Origin: Acidobacteriota bacterium
Lineage (GTDB): Bacteria > Acidobacteriota > Terriglobia > Terriglobales > Acidobacteriaceae
Direction: 5' to 3'
Length of the DNA stretch: 58,368 bases
Assembly (NCBI GenBank): GCA_021778845.1
Contig: JAJYBU010000024.1
Coordinates: 1 to 58,368, forward strand
Shown piece after piece: positions 32,067 through 41,301 of this stretch. The notes below the pieces were generated by a model that was not told the origin of the DNA, searched no databases, and saw only the letters and a list, made by a program, of their open reading frames with translations. A program made the translations under genes and the position numbers. Within the stretch, counting starts at the first letter, position 1; each line of letters starts with the position of its first letter.

Positions 32067-35000
32067 ATGCCAAGACATTTACGCAATCTTTTATGTGCCG
32101 CAGCACTCGGCCTGATTATGACCGCAGCAGGGTTCGCGCAAACGATCACGGGATCGGTCACAGGGATCGTGACCGATCCAACTGGGGCTGTAGTACCCAA
32201 CGCGACGGTAGCCGCTACAAACGTCGATACCGGCGTGACGGTGACAGAAACAACCAACAGCGCAGGAATCTATAACATCCGTTTTTTGCAGATTGGCAAA
32301 TACAACATCACGACGAAGGCGTCCGGGTTCACGGCGCAAAGCTATGGGCCGTTTTCTCTAGAGATCGATCAGGTAGCCAAAGTCGATGTAGCGCTAAAGG
32401 TTGGTGCAAGTAGTACGACGGTGGACGTGAATGTAGAGGCGCAGCCGATCCTGAACACAGAGAATGCCACACTGGGGGAGACATTCACCGAGAACACCAT
32501 CAATAGTCTGCCGCTCAATGGCCGCGACTTCTCGCAGCTAACGGTCTTTACGCCAGGAGCGGTTTCGACGGACTACGGGGCATTTGGCGGCCAGAATTCG
32601 ACCGAACGCGATACCAACGCCAGCAATATCGCGAACGTGAATGGCAACCGCGCGCAGTCGAACAACTACACGCTGGATGGCCAAGAGATCAACGAGAACC
32701 TGAATAACACCATCGGGTACACCCCCAGTCCCGACTCGCTGGGCCAAGTACAGGTCATCTCTTCGAATGCGAATGCTGAGTTTGGCAACGTAAACGGTGG
32801 CGACGTAGTTATGGTCACCAAAAGCGGCACCAACAAGTTTCATGGAAGCGTATTTGGGTTTCTGGAGAACTACACTCTGGATGCGAATAGTTGGACGAAC
32901 AAGGACAGCGTTGATATCACGCCTCGGAACCCTTTCACACAATCAATCTTTGGCGGAACACTGGGCGGTCCAATCTTCAAGGACAAGCTGTTCTTCTTTA
33001 TGGACTATGAGGGCTATCGCGAGCATTCAAGCGGCCTAGCAACATATAGCGTCGCTCCCGCGGCCTTTCGAGGGCAAACGGCAACCGCTAACTGCGCAGC
33101 GGGCTATGCCGATCTCTCGTCATTGAAGACGGTTAGTGGAATTCAGCTATACAACACGCAGAACCCGGGCGGGCCCGTTGCCTATGCGAACAACTGCGTG
33201 CCGATCACAAATCCAGTGGCAATCTATCTATTTGCCCACCCGAATGTATACCCGCTACCCAATAGCCCTACTGCCGACCCTCTGGGCATCCAGAACAACT
33301 ATTCCGGTCCGAACGGTCAATTTCAGACTAACGACCAGGGTGACATCAAGATTGACTGGCATTTCCGTGCAAGAGATGTCCTTTCGACCCGCTACTCTCA
33401 GGGGTATGCACAGGATGGCCAAACCAAGGAGCCTATTCCGGTCGAGTTCCCGTCGGCTTCCAACTACCCAGACCATCTCTTCACGACAGACTGGACCCAC
33501 ACGTTCAGTTCGGCAATCGTAAATTCACTTCGGGGTTCGTATGCACGCATCCGTTTCAACAGCGGCGTGACAACCGACCCAAGCGGCATCTTCGGATTGA
33601 CGGGGAACTCGGTTGTTGGTATTCCTAGCCAGGCACAACAGACCGCAGGTTTCAGCGAGCAGGAGTTCTCTAGCGGAGTTGGTGTCGGATCGATCAGCAA
33701 CTTCGGTGCGAATCCTACACCAGAGGTTTTCATCGACAACGTTTTTCAATATAGCGACGACCTGACGTGGGAGAAGGGAAAACATCTACTCAAGTTTGGT
33801 GTCGAAATCACGCGCTACCAGCAGAACAGCTTCTACCCGGGTAACGATGGTGAGCTTGGCTACTTCAACTACACTGGACAGTTTTCGGCGGCTCCAGGCT
33901 CTGGCGCAACCTATGGCTTTGCCGACTTCCTTGGCAATCATGCGTACGAGGCTGCCGTTGGTGAGGTTGTAGGCCGCACCGGTCAGCGTCAGTACCGCAA
34001 TGCATACTTCGTACAAGATGACTATAAGATCACGTCTAATTTGACGTTGAACATCGGGCTTCGCTATGAGTATGATCAGCCGATCTACGAGGTAAACAAC
34101 AAGCTCGCCAACATCAATCTGAAGACCGGGATCGTGGAATACGCAGGCAGCATTCCGTCGGCCAATACCTTTTCCAATGCCACTGTGTGCCCAACGCGCG
34201 CCTGCTACAACGGCACTTTTTCGGACTTCATGCCACGCCTTGGATTTTCCTATCAACCAAGGCCAAAGATGGTGCTTCGCGGCGGATACGGCATCACCAC
34301 CTACCTGGAGGGTACCGGAGCCAATCTTCGGCTGACACAGAACCCTCCTTACCACAACGACTATGACACGATTGCGTCCGTTCCAATCGCCACGGGGACA
34401 TCGTACTCGCCAGGTACCCCGGTGCTAACCAGCAACGGATTCCCAACGAACGTTCCTCCGATCACCACGTTCTATGCGTGGAAGAGCAACCTTCAATCGG
34501 CGGTGATTCAGGAGTTTTCGCTAACCACCGAGTACCAACTCACGAACTCGTCCTCTCTACAGGTTGGCTATGTTGGAGAGGTCGGACACCATCTCGTAGA
34601 TCCTGCCTACGCAAACCAACTGACAGCGCCCGGAACGCCCGCTCCGTATGCGAGCATCGTTGGACAAGGTGGAGTGGTGAAGGTGACGGCATCTGACTCT
34701 ACAATGAATTACAACGCACTACAGGCGGTCTTCCGTCAGCGCGTGACGGCAGGTCTTGAATTCACGGCGAACTACACCTATGCGAAGGCGCTGACCGATG
34801 ACATTGGATATTACGGTGCAGCGAATATTCAACAACAGTACTACCAGCAAAATGTGTACGACATCGCAGGTGACTGGGGTCCAGCGGGAGACGACGTTCG
34901 CCATGCCTTCAGTGCCACTGGAACCTACACCCTTCCTTACGGCCATGGCCAGCGCTTTGGAGGAGACGCAAACTATGTGCTTCAGGAAGTCCTTGGCGGC

Positions 35001-35501
35001 TGGAATCTCAGCGCCTCCAGTGTCGCTTACACCGGATTCCCCGTAACGGTAAGTTCCCCTGCTGAATACTCCAATGAGGTGTTCGCCTTTACCGGCGCTG
35101 CACGTCCGAATCAGCTCAATCCAGTCAAGATCACCAACCGCTCGGTCTCGCACTGGTTCGGTACAGATGACTCAATGATTCATCCTTGCTCGGCAACCTC
35201 CGACACCAACGTAAACGGGAATCCTTGCGTTTATCAAACTCAAACATCGACAGGCTTTGGAGATGTGAAGACTGGATCGCTTCGCGCACCGGGTTTCTTC
35301 AACATCGATGCGGCTATTCAGAAGAACTTCAGAACCTTCCGTGATCAGAGCCTGGACTTCCGCGGAGACTTCTTCAACGCGTTCAACATTGCAAGCTATG
35401 GCAACCCGGACAATGGAATCACCGATACGAACTTCGGCCAGATCACCAGCACCCGGTCAACGGAACGGCATATTCAGTTCGAACTGAAGTATCAGTTCTA
35501 A
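32067..35501 (+). CDS. Oar-like TonB-dependent receptor with carboxypeptidase-regulatory-like domain
   Basis: A 1144-residue outer-membrane transporter. A signal peptide (about 1-24, ending AGFAQ) is followed by a carboxypeptidase-regulatory-like domain (about 25-115; GSVTGIVTDPTGAVVPNATV, TNSAGIYNIRFLQIGKYNI), a plug (about 140-260; INSLPLNGRDFSQL) and a large barrel ending in HIQFELKYQF with a terminal Phe. This architecture is greatly expanded in Acidobacteriota and is linked to uptake of oligosaccharides or other large substrates. CAGGAGA lies just upstream of ATG 32067. Its neighbours (GH18, nagA, GH20) suggest chito-oligosaccharide uptake, by inference. An intrinsic terminator follows. 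Confidence 0.93.
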   Translation: MPRHLRNLLCAAALGLIMTAAGFAQTITGSVTGIVTDPTGAVVPNATVAATNVDTGVTVTETTNSAGIYNIRFLQIGKYNITTKASGFTAQSYGPFSLEIDQVAKVDVALKVGASSTTVDVNVEAQPILNTENATLGETFTENTINSLPLNGRDFSQLTVFTPGAVSTDYGAFGGQNSTERDTNASNIANVNGNRAQSNNYTLDGQEINENLNNTIGYTPSPDSLGQVQVISSNANAEFGNVNGGDVVMVTKSGTNKFHGSVFGFLENYTLDANSWTNKDSVDITPRNPFTQSIFGGTLGGPIFKDKLFFFMDYEGYREHSSGLATYSVAPAAFRGQTATANCAAGYADLSSLKTVSGIQLYNTQNPGGPVAYANNCVPITNPVAIYLFAHPNVYPLPNSPTADPLGIQNNYSGPNGQFQTNDQGDIKIDWHFRARDVLSTRYSQGYAQDGQTKEPIPVEFPSASNYPDHLFTTDWTHTFSSAIVNSLRGSYARIRFNSGVTTDPSGIFGLTGNSVVGIPSQAQQTAGFSEQEFSSGVGVGSISNFGANPTPEVFIDNVFQYSDDLTWEKGKHLLKFGVEITRYQQNSFYPGNDGELGYFNYTGQFSAAPGSGATYGFADFLGNHAYEAAVGEVVGRTGQRQYRNAYFVQDDYKITSNLTLNIGLRYEYDQPIYEVNNKLANINLKTGIVEYAGSIPSANTFSNATVCPTRACYNGTFSDFMPRLGFSYQPRPKMVLRGGYGITTYLEGTGANLRLTQNPPYHNDYDTIASVPIATGTSYSPGTPVLTSNGFPTNVPPITTFYAWKSNLQSAVIQEFSLTTEYQLTNSSSLQVGYVGEVGHHLVDPAYANQLTAPGTPAPYASIVGQGGVVKVTASDSTMNYNALQAVFRQRVTAGLEFTANYTYAKALTDDIGYYGAANIQQQYYQQNVYDIAGDWGPAGDDVRHAFSATGTYTLPYGHGQRFGGDANYVLQEVLGGWNLSASSVAYTGFPVTVSSPAEYSNEVFAFTGAARPNQLNPVKITNRSVSHWFGTDDSMIHPCSATSDTNVNGNPCVYQTQTSTGFGDVKTGSLRAPGFFNIDAAIQKNFRTFRDQSLDFRGDFFNAFNIASYGNPDNGITDTNFGQITSTRSTERHIQFELKYQF

Positions 35502-35521
35502 TATTGCTGCGCGACTTCAAA

Positions 35522-35555
35522 AGAGCCGGAGAGAATCTTCTCCGGCTTGCTTTTC
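35522..35555 (+). terminator. Intrinsic terminator after the TonB receptor
   Basis: A 9-bp perfect stem, AGCCGGAGA (35524-35532) with TCTCCGGCT (35539-35547), a 6-nt loop, then a T-rich tail TGCTTTTCT. It lies 22 nt after the receptor stop codon and before the GH18 gene, so the two are probably separate transcripts or partly attenuated. Confidence 0.85.
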
Positions 35556-35583
35556 TATTTGAGTTTCAATTATGAGGATCGAG

Positions 35584-36633
35584 ATGAAGAAATCAGCTTA
35601 CGTGTTGATGGTGGGATTGGCCATGTTACCTTTTTGCGTTGCTGTACAGGCGCAGAAGACGGAGTTTTGGATGGGAGATGGCGCTGCGTCGGTAAATTCG
35701 TTCATGGCGCACAAGGACAAGATCGATGTCATCTCGCCGACGTGGTATCAGATCGATGAAACGGGGCTGGTGAGCGGCGAGCCGCAGCCTGTCGTGCTGA
35801 AGGCTGCCAAAGAAGCACACCTGACCATCATCCCGCTTTTCGCGCTCTTCAACCACGCGAAACTTCATACTCTGGCCGGCGACGAGAAGGCCCAAGACGA
35901 GATGAACAAGGGCTTGATCCGCGAGTGCAAAGAGAACGGCTACGATGGCGTCAACCTGGACATTGAAGATGTGATGTGGACGGACCGAGATGGCCTGTCG
36001 GCGCTGGTGAAAAAGACCGCTGACGCGTTGCACCACGAGCATCTGCAGGTTCAGATCGACGTTGTGCCGAACGCTCCGGGACATCCGGGGGCGGCGGCCT
36101 TCAGCAAGTGGATCTTTGAAGAGTGGCGGGGAGGCTATGACCTGAAAGCCCTTGCTGAGTCCGTGGATCTAATCTGCCTGATGACCTATGACCAGAACAC
36201 GCACTGGACGATGCCCGGACCTGTGGATGGATGGGGATGGACCAAAGAGAATCTGGATTACGCGCTGAAGGTGGTGCCAAAAAATAAGTTGTCGCTCGGT
36301 ATTGCGCTGTATGGCTACCACTGGTTTACGGGCGATCCTGGATTGAATAAGGCAGAGAAGACACCCAATCCGACGGCGGAGTACATCTCGGAGCCAAACG
36401 CCATCTTCCTGCGCGACACGTACGGCGGCAAGACGCAGTGGGACGAAGAAGAGCACACCCCTTGGTTCTTCATCAACCGCGACCAGATGCGCGAGTGGGT
36501 GTTCTACACCGACAAGCGAGCGTTTATGGACCGCTACGATCTTGCCAGGGAGTCTGGGATCGAAGGCGTCTGTGCATGGGTATTGGGCGAAGAGGATCCT
36601 GCGATATGGGCGGCGATTCCGGATAAGCGATAA
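35584..36633 (+). CDS. Secreted glycoside hydrolase family 18 protein
   Basis: A 349-residue exported (alpha/beta)8 enzyme with a signal peptide (about 1-24, ending VQAQ). The catalytic strand reads YDGVNLDIED (acid Glu128), so the usual DxxDxDxE has Asn where most chitinases have the first inner Asp; the same DGVNxDxE form is common in YaaH-like and spore-type GH18 enzymes. Other barrel strands are visible in DVVPNAPG, LICLMTYDQNTHW (Asp/Tyr of the active site) and LSLGIALYGYHW. It would cleave beta-1,4 bonds next to GlcNAc in chitin, N-glycans or peptidoglycan. ATG 35584 is preferred over 35572 because GAGG then lies at workable distance. Confidence 0.87.
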   Translation: MKKSAYVLMVGLAMLPFCVAVQAQKTEFWMGDGAASVNSFMAHKDKIDVISPTWYQIDETGLVSGEPQPVVLKAAKEAHLTIIPLFALFNHAKLHTLAGDEKAQDEMNKGLIRECKENGYDGVNLDIEDVMWTDRDGLSALVKKTADALHHEHLQVQIDVVPNAPGHPGAAAFSKWIFEEWRGGYDLKALAESVDLICLMTYDQNTHWTMPGPVDGWGWTKENLDYALKVVPKNKLSLGIALYGYHWFTGDPGLNKAEKTPNPTAEYISEPNAIFLRDTYGGKTQWDEEEHTPWFFINRDQMREWVFYTDKRAFMDRYDLARESGIEGVCAWVLGEEDPAIWAAIPDKR

Positions 36634-36660
36634 CGCGAGTTCAGGACTTACTCTGGAGTC

Positions 36661-36693
36661 AAAAACTCCCTCTCGACAGAGAGGGAGTTTCTT
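36661..36693. terminator. Bidirectional intrinsic terminator between GH18 and nagA
   Basis: A 12-bp perfect stem, AAACTCCCTCTC (36663-36674) with GAGAGGGAGTTT (36679-36690), and a 4-nt loop GACA, flanked by A's on the left and T's on the right. It lies between the convergent GH18 and nagA genes and can terminate both. Confidence 0.9.
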
Positions 36694-36741
36694 GTTTCGA
36701 TGGCAGCCAACGCATCCCTGCGGCGAACGCTACTCAAGCGA

Positions 36742-37878
36742 CTACTCAACCAGCCGCCCGTAGAAGATGCTTCCTGTGCGATCTCCTGCCTCATCGAAAA
36801 CATTGAAGTTCGCGGGGGTTCCCGGAGCCATCTGCGTGAGGTGAGGCATCCCCATCATGCGCGCCGGATTGCGCGAGGCCAGTCGAACCGCGGCACTGAG
36901 TGAGGTCCCGGTAAACCGGCGCACATTCGCAACAGCTCTATCCATTGTCAGCACGCTGCCAGCCAGTGTTGTGCCCGACAGGCAGACACCGTCCTTGACC
37001 ACGACCTCAAAGTCGCCCAGCATATACGTTCCGTCCGGCACACCCGTTGCCGACATCCCATCCGTCACCAGGATCGACCGTTCCTCACCCTTCATCTTCA
37101 GCCATAGGCGGATGATCGCGGGATGCACATGCACGCCGTCGCAGATGGCTTCGGCATACACATCTTCGCGATCCAGGATCGTTCCCGCAATCCCGGGTTC
37201 GCGATGATCCAGTGGGCGCATCGCGTTGAACAAATGAGTTGAACTCGTGGCTCCGGCAGCGATGGCGGCCAGCGTCTCCGCCGAGGTTGCCGTGCTGTGG
37301 CCCATCGTTACGCGGACTCCGGCCGCCGTTACATGCTCAATCAACTCCAGTGCATGGGGCAACTCCGGGGCCATCGTCATCAATCGGATATGTCCTCGCG
37401 CCGCCTGCTGCAACCGGTCAAACAACTCGACGCTCGGCTCACGAATGCTCACGTCCGGATGCACTCCGCGCTTGCCGTGTGAGACGAATGGCCCTTCCAG
37501 ATGGATCCCAAGAGGGACGGCGACAGGGGCCCCCGACGCATGCTTGCGAGGATGTTCGATCGCATCGGCGAGACGATCGAGCGCCTTCAGCGTCAGATCC
37601 AGCGGCGCCGTCACGGTTGTTGGCAGAAAATGGGCAACACCGCGACTAGCCAGAAACCGTCCCACCTCTGTAATGCCGGTCGGATCCGCTGCCATGAAGT
37701 CGAAGGATCGCGCTCCATGAACGTGAATATCGAAGAACGCAGCGGTCAGGGTGTCGGTTGAATCGTTTGCGGGCCCCGCCTCGATGCGAACAATATTGCC
37801 ACCCTCGACCGACACTACCGGATACTCAATCTCCCCAGTGTCAGTGACTAATCTACGTGCGGTAAGTGTCTTAAGCAT
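36742..37878 (-). CDS. nagA: N-acetylglucosamine-6-phosphate deacetylase
   Basis: Converts GlcNAc-6-phosphate to glucosamine-6-phosphate; cytosolic metal-dependent amidohydrolase, 378 residues. Motifs are FDIHVHGARSFDF (here the usual metal site is reduced to the HxH-like region), GIHLEGPFVSHGKRGVH, VTMGHSTAT (metal His), SSTHLFNAMRPL, DGVHVHPAIIRL and SILVTDGMSATGVPDG (catalytic Asp). The start is at MLKTLTARRLV, with a GGGA upstream. It works between the GlcNAc kinase and the SIS protein encoded at 41-43 kb, but sits on the opposite strand. Confidence 0.95.
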   Translation of the reverse strand: MLKTLTARRLVTDTGEIEYPVVSVEGGNIVRIEAGPANDSTDTLTAAFFDIHVHGARSFDFMAADPTGITEVGRFLASRGVAHFLPTTVTAPLDLTLKALDRLADAIEHPRKHASGAPVAVPLGIHLEGPFVSHGKRGVHPDVSIREPSVELFDRLQQAARGHIRLMTMAPELPHALELIEHVTAAGVRVTMGHSTATSAETLAAIAAGATSSTHLFNAMRPLDHREPGIAGTILDREDVYAEAICDGVHVHPAIIRLWLKMKGEERSILVTDGMSATGVPDGTYMLGDFEVVVKDGVCLSGTTLAGSVLTMDRAVANVRRFTGTSLSAAVRLASRNPARMMGMPHLTQMAPGTPANFNVFDEAGDRTGSIFYGRLVE

Positions 37879-38129
37879 CGATTCCCATTTTCCCGGTCCC
37901 ACACCAAATGCAAGCTTGTCGGCAACCTGCGACTTGGCTACCGATGTCGCCTCACGGCGTGTAACACTGTGCTATTCCAAAACTATGCTGAAATACTCGA
38001 AGCGTGCCGCCGAGGTGCTCTCAGTGAGACATGTTTCCGCTTCGTTCTGATGCAATCCACATCGGGGATCTGAAGACAACCCGAAGAATTTCCTTCAAAA
38101 AGTTCTTGCCCACGCCAGAGCAAGTGTGT

Positions 38130-38144
38130 TCTTGTAGTACAAGA
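38130..38144. promoter_or_regulatory. 15-bp palindrome TCTTGTA-G-TACAAGA, candidate operator
   Basis: A perfect 7-bp inverted repeat around one central base, 50 nt before the -10-like element of the GH20 gene and about 250 nt before nagA. A dimeric repressor site is the natural reading; the DeoR-type protein encoded next to GH20 is the obvious candidate, though no second copy was found at the deoR/SIS promoter. Confidence 0.6.
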
Positions 38145-38193
38145 TAGCTCATAAGTTTGCGCACTTCAACATAAAACAATCATTCTGTGAGGG

Positions 38194-38199
38194 TAGATT
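38194..38199 (+). promoter_or_regulatory. -10-like element TAGATT, 6 nt before ATG 38206 of the GH20 gene
   Basis: TAGATT ends 6 nt before ATG 38206 and 3 nt before the in-frame GTG 38203. The spacing favours ATG 38206 as the start of a leaderless transcript. Confidence 0.45.
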
Positions 38200-38205
38200 T
38201 TCGTG

Positions 38206-40371
38206 ATGATCCGCGTCCGCTCCGCTCATGCCCAATCGTATCTCCTTTGCATGTCAGCAGTTATGGTTGCATTGGCGTGCATGCTACCCACTGCAGTTCC
38301 CGTTGCATTGGCACAGTCGTCCACACCGGCCGCTCCCCTGCTTTGTCCGCAGCCAAAGGAGATGCACGTTGGGGGACGAGTGCCGGTGCATGGGGCGACA
38401 GTGATCGTTCCTGGCGGCGATGCAGAGGATCTGTTCGCCGCACAGAATCTCGGCAGCGCGCTCGCACAACGAGGAATCATCCTCTCCCCGGCCGCTGGTC
38501 CCGTGGATCTTACGGTGAACCTGCTACGCGAGGATTCTGGTCAGGCCCGGCAATTATTGTCCGAAAGCCGCCTCTCGTTCGCCGCCCCGATGCAGGACGA
38601 AGGCTACGTCCTCATCTCGCACAAGGATACCGAGGGAGGGGACGCCGTGGCCATCATCGGTCACACGGCAGCCGGAGTTTTCTACGGGGTCCAGACGCTG
38701 AAGCAATTACTTGAGAGTGATCAAGGTGGCGAGAAGATATGGACGGGAACAATCCGCGACTGGCCCTCGATGAAGTATCGCGGAGAAGATGATGATCTAT
38801 CCCGTGGGCCGTTTCCGACCTTGGCCTTCCAGAAGCATCAACTTGAAGTCTTCGCAGCTTACAAGGTGAACCTGTACTCTCCGTACTTCGAGAACAACCT
38901 GGAATATTCCTCCGATCCTCTGGCAGCGCCGCCAGGAGGCGCGCTAACCCGCGCGGAGGCACAAGAGTTGGTAGCCTTCGCCAGCCGCTTGCACATCACT
39001 ATTGTTCCAGAGCAGGAGGCGTTCGGACACGTACACCACGTGCTGGAATATGAGAAGTATGCAGACGTCGCCGAAACCCCGCACGGGTATGTTATCGCTC
39101 CGGGGCAGCCCGGAGCGATACCGCTTATCAAGAGCTGGTTTACACAGATCGCAACGGACTTCCCAAGCCCGTTTCTGCACGTCGGCGCTGATGAGACCTT
39201 CGACCTCGGGACAGGACGCACCAAGCCGGATGTCGATAAGCGTGGCCTCGGTCCGGTCTACGCGGACTTTCTCAACTCGATCCACACTGCGCTCGCTCCC
39301 CTGCACCGCCGCCTGCTTTTCTGGGGGGACATCGGCGACTCCGATCCGGCGGCCATCCCTGGCATACCGAAAGACATGATCGCGATCCCGTGGATCTACT
39401 GGCATCAAGACAGCTACGACCACGATATTCTGCCCTTCAAGAACGCAGGCCTCGAGACGTGGGTCGCGCCAGGCGATGCTAATTGGCGCGTGGTGTATCC
39501 GATCGGAAAGACAGCCCTCGACAACATCTCTGGCTTCGTCGCCGCGGGTCAGCGGCTTGGCAGCACCGGTGAGTTGCTGGCCGTATGGAATGACGATGGG
39601 GAAGGCCTCTTCAATCAGGATTGGTTCGGAGTACTCTTTGGCGCCGCCGCCGCCTGGCAGCCTGGCAAGAGCGACTCCGCTGCCTACGAGGCGAGCTTCG
39701 GCCCCATCTTCTATGGCGACACCACAGGACGGATCAACGAAGCCCAAGCTGAAATTATGGCCGCCGAGGATCTGATCGACGTCAGCGACGAAACCTTCTG
39801 GGAAGATCCCTGGAGCCCCGCTGGTCTCGCCAAAGCGGACAAGATGCGCGCAAGTATTCCTGCTGCACGCCTGCACGCCGAGCACGCAATTGAACTCATC
39901 GAAACGGCCCTGTCAACTGACCCATCGCTGCGCGAGAAGGATGCGCTCCGGGCGATGGAGTTGGGCGCTCGCCGCATCGACTTCATCGGACTCAAGTTCC
40001 AACTCTCCGACGAGATGCGCGACACCTATGCGCAGGCCTACGCCATGAAGGACGATCGCACCAAGGACACAGCTACCAGCAACATGCTGTACTCCGTCAG
40101 CAGCATGAACGGTCGCTGCCAGGATCTTCGCGACAGTTACTCGCTGCTAAAGAATCTATACCGCGATAGCTGGCTTGCAGAGAACCGGCCCTACTGGCTG
40201 GATAACGTGATGGTTCAATACGACCTGCAGATTCAGCGCTGGCAGAGGCGCAGCGACGAATTCAACACGCTGATTAATAACTGGCAGAGTTCCCGTGTTC
40301 TTCCTTCCGCAGCGCAGGCCGGAATTCCAGCGCCCGTACAAGCGCCCTCATTGGTTCCAACTGCAAAGTAG
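38206..40371 (+). CDS. Beta-N-acetylhexosaminidase, GH20
   Basis: A 721-residue exported enzyme that removes terminal GlcNAc or GalNAc from chito-oligosaccharides or glycans. A signal peptide (about 1-37, ending VALAQ) precedes a GH20b-like N-terminal domain (about 40-175; HTAAGVFYGVQTLKQLL), then the catalytic barrel: WPSMKYRGEDDD, PEQEAFGHVHHVLEYEKY and the catalytic pair Asp329-Glu330 in LHVGADETFDLG. The substrate-assisted mechanism uses that Asp-Glu pair. A C-terminal helical region of about 200 residues follows, whose role is unknown. ATG 38206 is chosen over GTG 38203 on the promoter spacing. Confidence 0.95.
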   Translation: MIRVRSAHAQSYLLCMSAVMVALACMLPTAVPVALAQSSTPAAPLLCPQPKEMHVGGRVPVHGATVIVPGGDAEDLFAAQNLGSALAQRGIILSPAAGPVDLTVNLLREDSGQARQLLSESRLSFAAPMQDEGYVLISHKDTEGGDAVAIIGHTAAGVFYGVQTLKQLLESDQGGEKIWTGTIRDWPSMKYRGEDDDLSRGPFPTLAFQKHQLEVFAAYKVNLYSPYFENNLEYSSDPLAAPPGGALTRAEAQELVAFASRLHITIVPEQEAFGHVHHVLEYEKYADVAETPHGYVIAPGQPGAIPLIKSWFTQIATDFPSPFLHVGADETFDLGTGRTKPDVDKRGLGPVYADFLNSIHTALAPLHRRLLFWGDIGDSDPAAIPGIPKDMIAIPWIYWHQDSYDHDILPFKNAGLETWVAPGDANWRVVYPIGKTALDNISGFVAAGQRLGSTGELLAVWNDDGEGLFNQDWFGVLFGAAAAWQPGKSDSAAYEASFGPIFYGDTTGRINEAQAEIMAAEDLIDVSDETFWEDPWSPAGLAKADKMRASIPAARLHAEHAIELIETALSTDPSLREKDALRAMELGARRIDFIGLKFQLSDEMRDTYAQAYAMKDDRTKDTATSNMLYSVSSMNGRCQDLRDSYSLLKNLYRDSWLAENRPYWLDNVMVQYDLQIQRWQRRSDEFNTLINNWQSSRVLPSAAQAGIPAPVQAPSLVPTAK

Positions 40372-40402
40372 GGCACGCTCGATTGCCGCGATGCGTCAAC
40401 GT

Positions 40403-41188
40403 CTAAGCAATAATGACTTCAATTCCTCTGGCGATCAGCTCTTCATGAATCGCCTTCGGAAGATCCGCATCGGTAACCAACGCGTGAATGGACGAGATGG
40501 GGCAGATGAGTGCAGGACTCACCTGCCCCATCTTCTTGGAATCCGCCACGACAATCACCCTCTTCGCATTGCGCACCATGGCCTGACAGACCGCAGCCTC
40601 CTCCGACTCCAGCGTCGTAATGCCGCGCTCGAGATCGAAGCCCGTGATGCTGATGAATGCCTTGTCCAGATAAACGTCGCGCAGGAAGTTGAGTGCCGGC
40701 TGTCCGGCCAACGCGAAGGTCCAGGCCCAGGCCAGCGTCCCACCAGTGAGCATGGTCTTGATGGCTGGCTGGTTGCACAACTCCATCCCGATGTTCACGG
40801 CGTTGGTGATCACGGAGATTCCGCGGCGATGGCGCAGTGAACGCCCAATCTGCGTCGTCGTTGTGCCGGCTGTCAGGCCAATCGTCTCGTTCTCTCCAAT
40901 CAACTCGCTCGCGGCCACACCAATGCGTCTCTTCGCGTCGGCAGAGCGCAACTCCCTGGCCTGGAATGACGTATCATGCCGGAAGGGCTCGTACAGCAGC
41001 GGTTCGACCAGCGTCGCACCGCCATGCGTGCGCAGTACCAGACCCCTTTTTTCAAGCCGCGCGAGATCGCGCCGAATGCTTGGGGCCGAAGTGCCTACCT
41101 GGTCGACCAACTCCTGAACAGAGATATCCCCTGCCCGGAGCAGAGCCTTCATAATACGATCGCCGCGTACATCAGTCTTAGTGGACAT
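40403..41188 (-). CDS. DeoR-family transcriptional regulator
   Basis: A 261-residue repressor with an N-terminal winged helix (about 1-60; ISVQELVDQVGTSAPSIRRDLARLEKRGLV, where DeoR proteins have TIRRDL) and a C-terminal sugar-phosphate-sensing domain (about 75-255; IGLTAGTTTTQIGR, ITNAVNIGMEL, MLTGGTL, DKAFISITGFDLERGITT). It probably responds to an amino-sugar phosphate and controls the flanking GlcNAc genes, being divergent from the SIS gene and convergent with GH20. TAGATT lies 8 nt before the ATG. Confidence 0.92.
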   Translation of the reverse strand: MSTKTDVRGDRIMKALLRAGDISVQELVDQVGTSAPSIRRDLARLEKRGLVLRTHGGATLVEPLLYEPFRHDTSFQARELRSADAKRRIGVAASELIGENETIGLTAGTTTTQIGRSLRHRRGISVITNAVNIGMELCNQPAIKTMLTGGTLAWAWTFALAGQPALNFLRDVYLDKAFISITGFDLERGITTLESEEAAVCQAMVRNAKRVIVVADSKKMGQVSPALICPISSIHALVTDADLPKAIHEELIARGIEVIIA

Positions 41189-41196
41189 AGAAATTG

Positions 41197-41202
41197 AATC
41201 TA
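41197..41202 (-). promoter_or_regulatory. -10-like element TAGATT, 8 nt before the DeoR start
   Basis: Minus-strand TAGATT is followed by 8 nt and ATG. It pairs with TATAAA on the plus strand (41281-41286) as divergent promoters of a 104-bp gap. No Shine-Dalgarno sequence is visible. Confidence 0.38.
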
Positions 41203-41280
41203 GCTGAGTGTAGTCCCACAAAGGCGATCACAGGCAAATATTTCTCTTGCAGCATCCTAAAACGTACCCTATTCTGATCG

Positions 41281-41301
41281 TATAAAGCTAAAATGATCAT
41301 T
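41281..41301 (+). promoter_or_regulatory. TATAAA box and palindrome AATGATCATT overlapping the SIS gene start
   Basis: TATAAA (41281-41286) lies 6 nt before ATG 41293. The perfect 10-bp palindrome AATGATCATT (41292-41301) covers that start codon, so a protein bound there would block both transcription start and translation start. An alternative promoter is TTGCAG (41247-41252) with TATTCT (41270-41275) at 17-nt spacing, giving a leader of about 10 nt. Confidence 0.4.

Larger units (their letters stand above)
37879..38205. other. Divergent regulatory region nagA / GH20
   Basis: About 325 bp between the divergent nagA and GH20 genes. It holds the 15-bp palindrome at 38130-38144 and the TAGATT element listed separately. 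No open frame in it looks protein-like. The right half (about 38090-38190) is A/T-rich. Confidence 0.5.
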
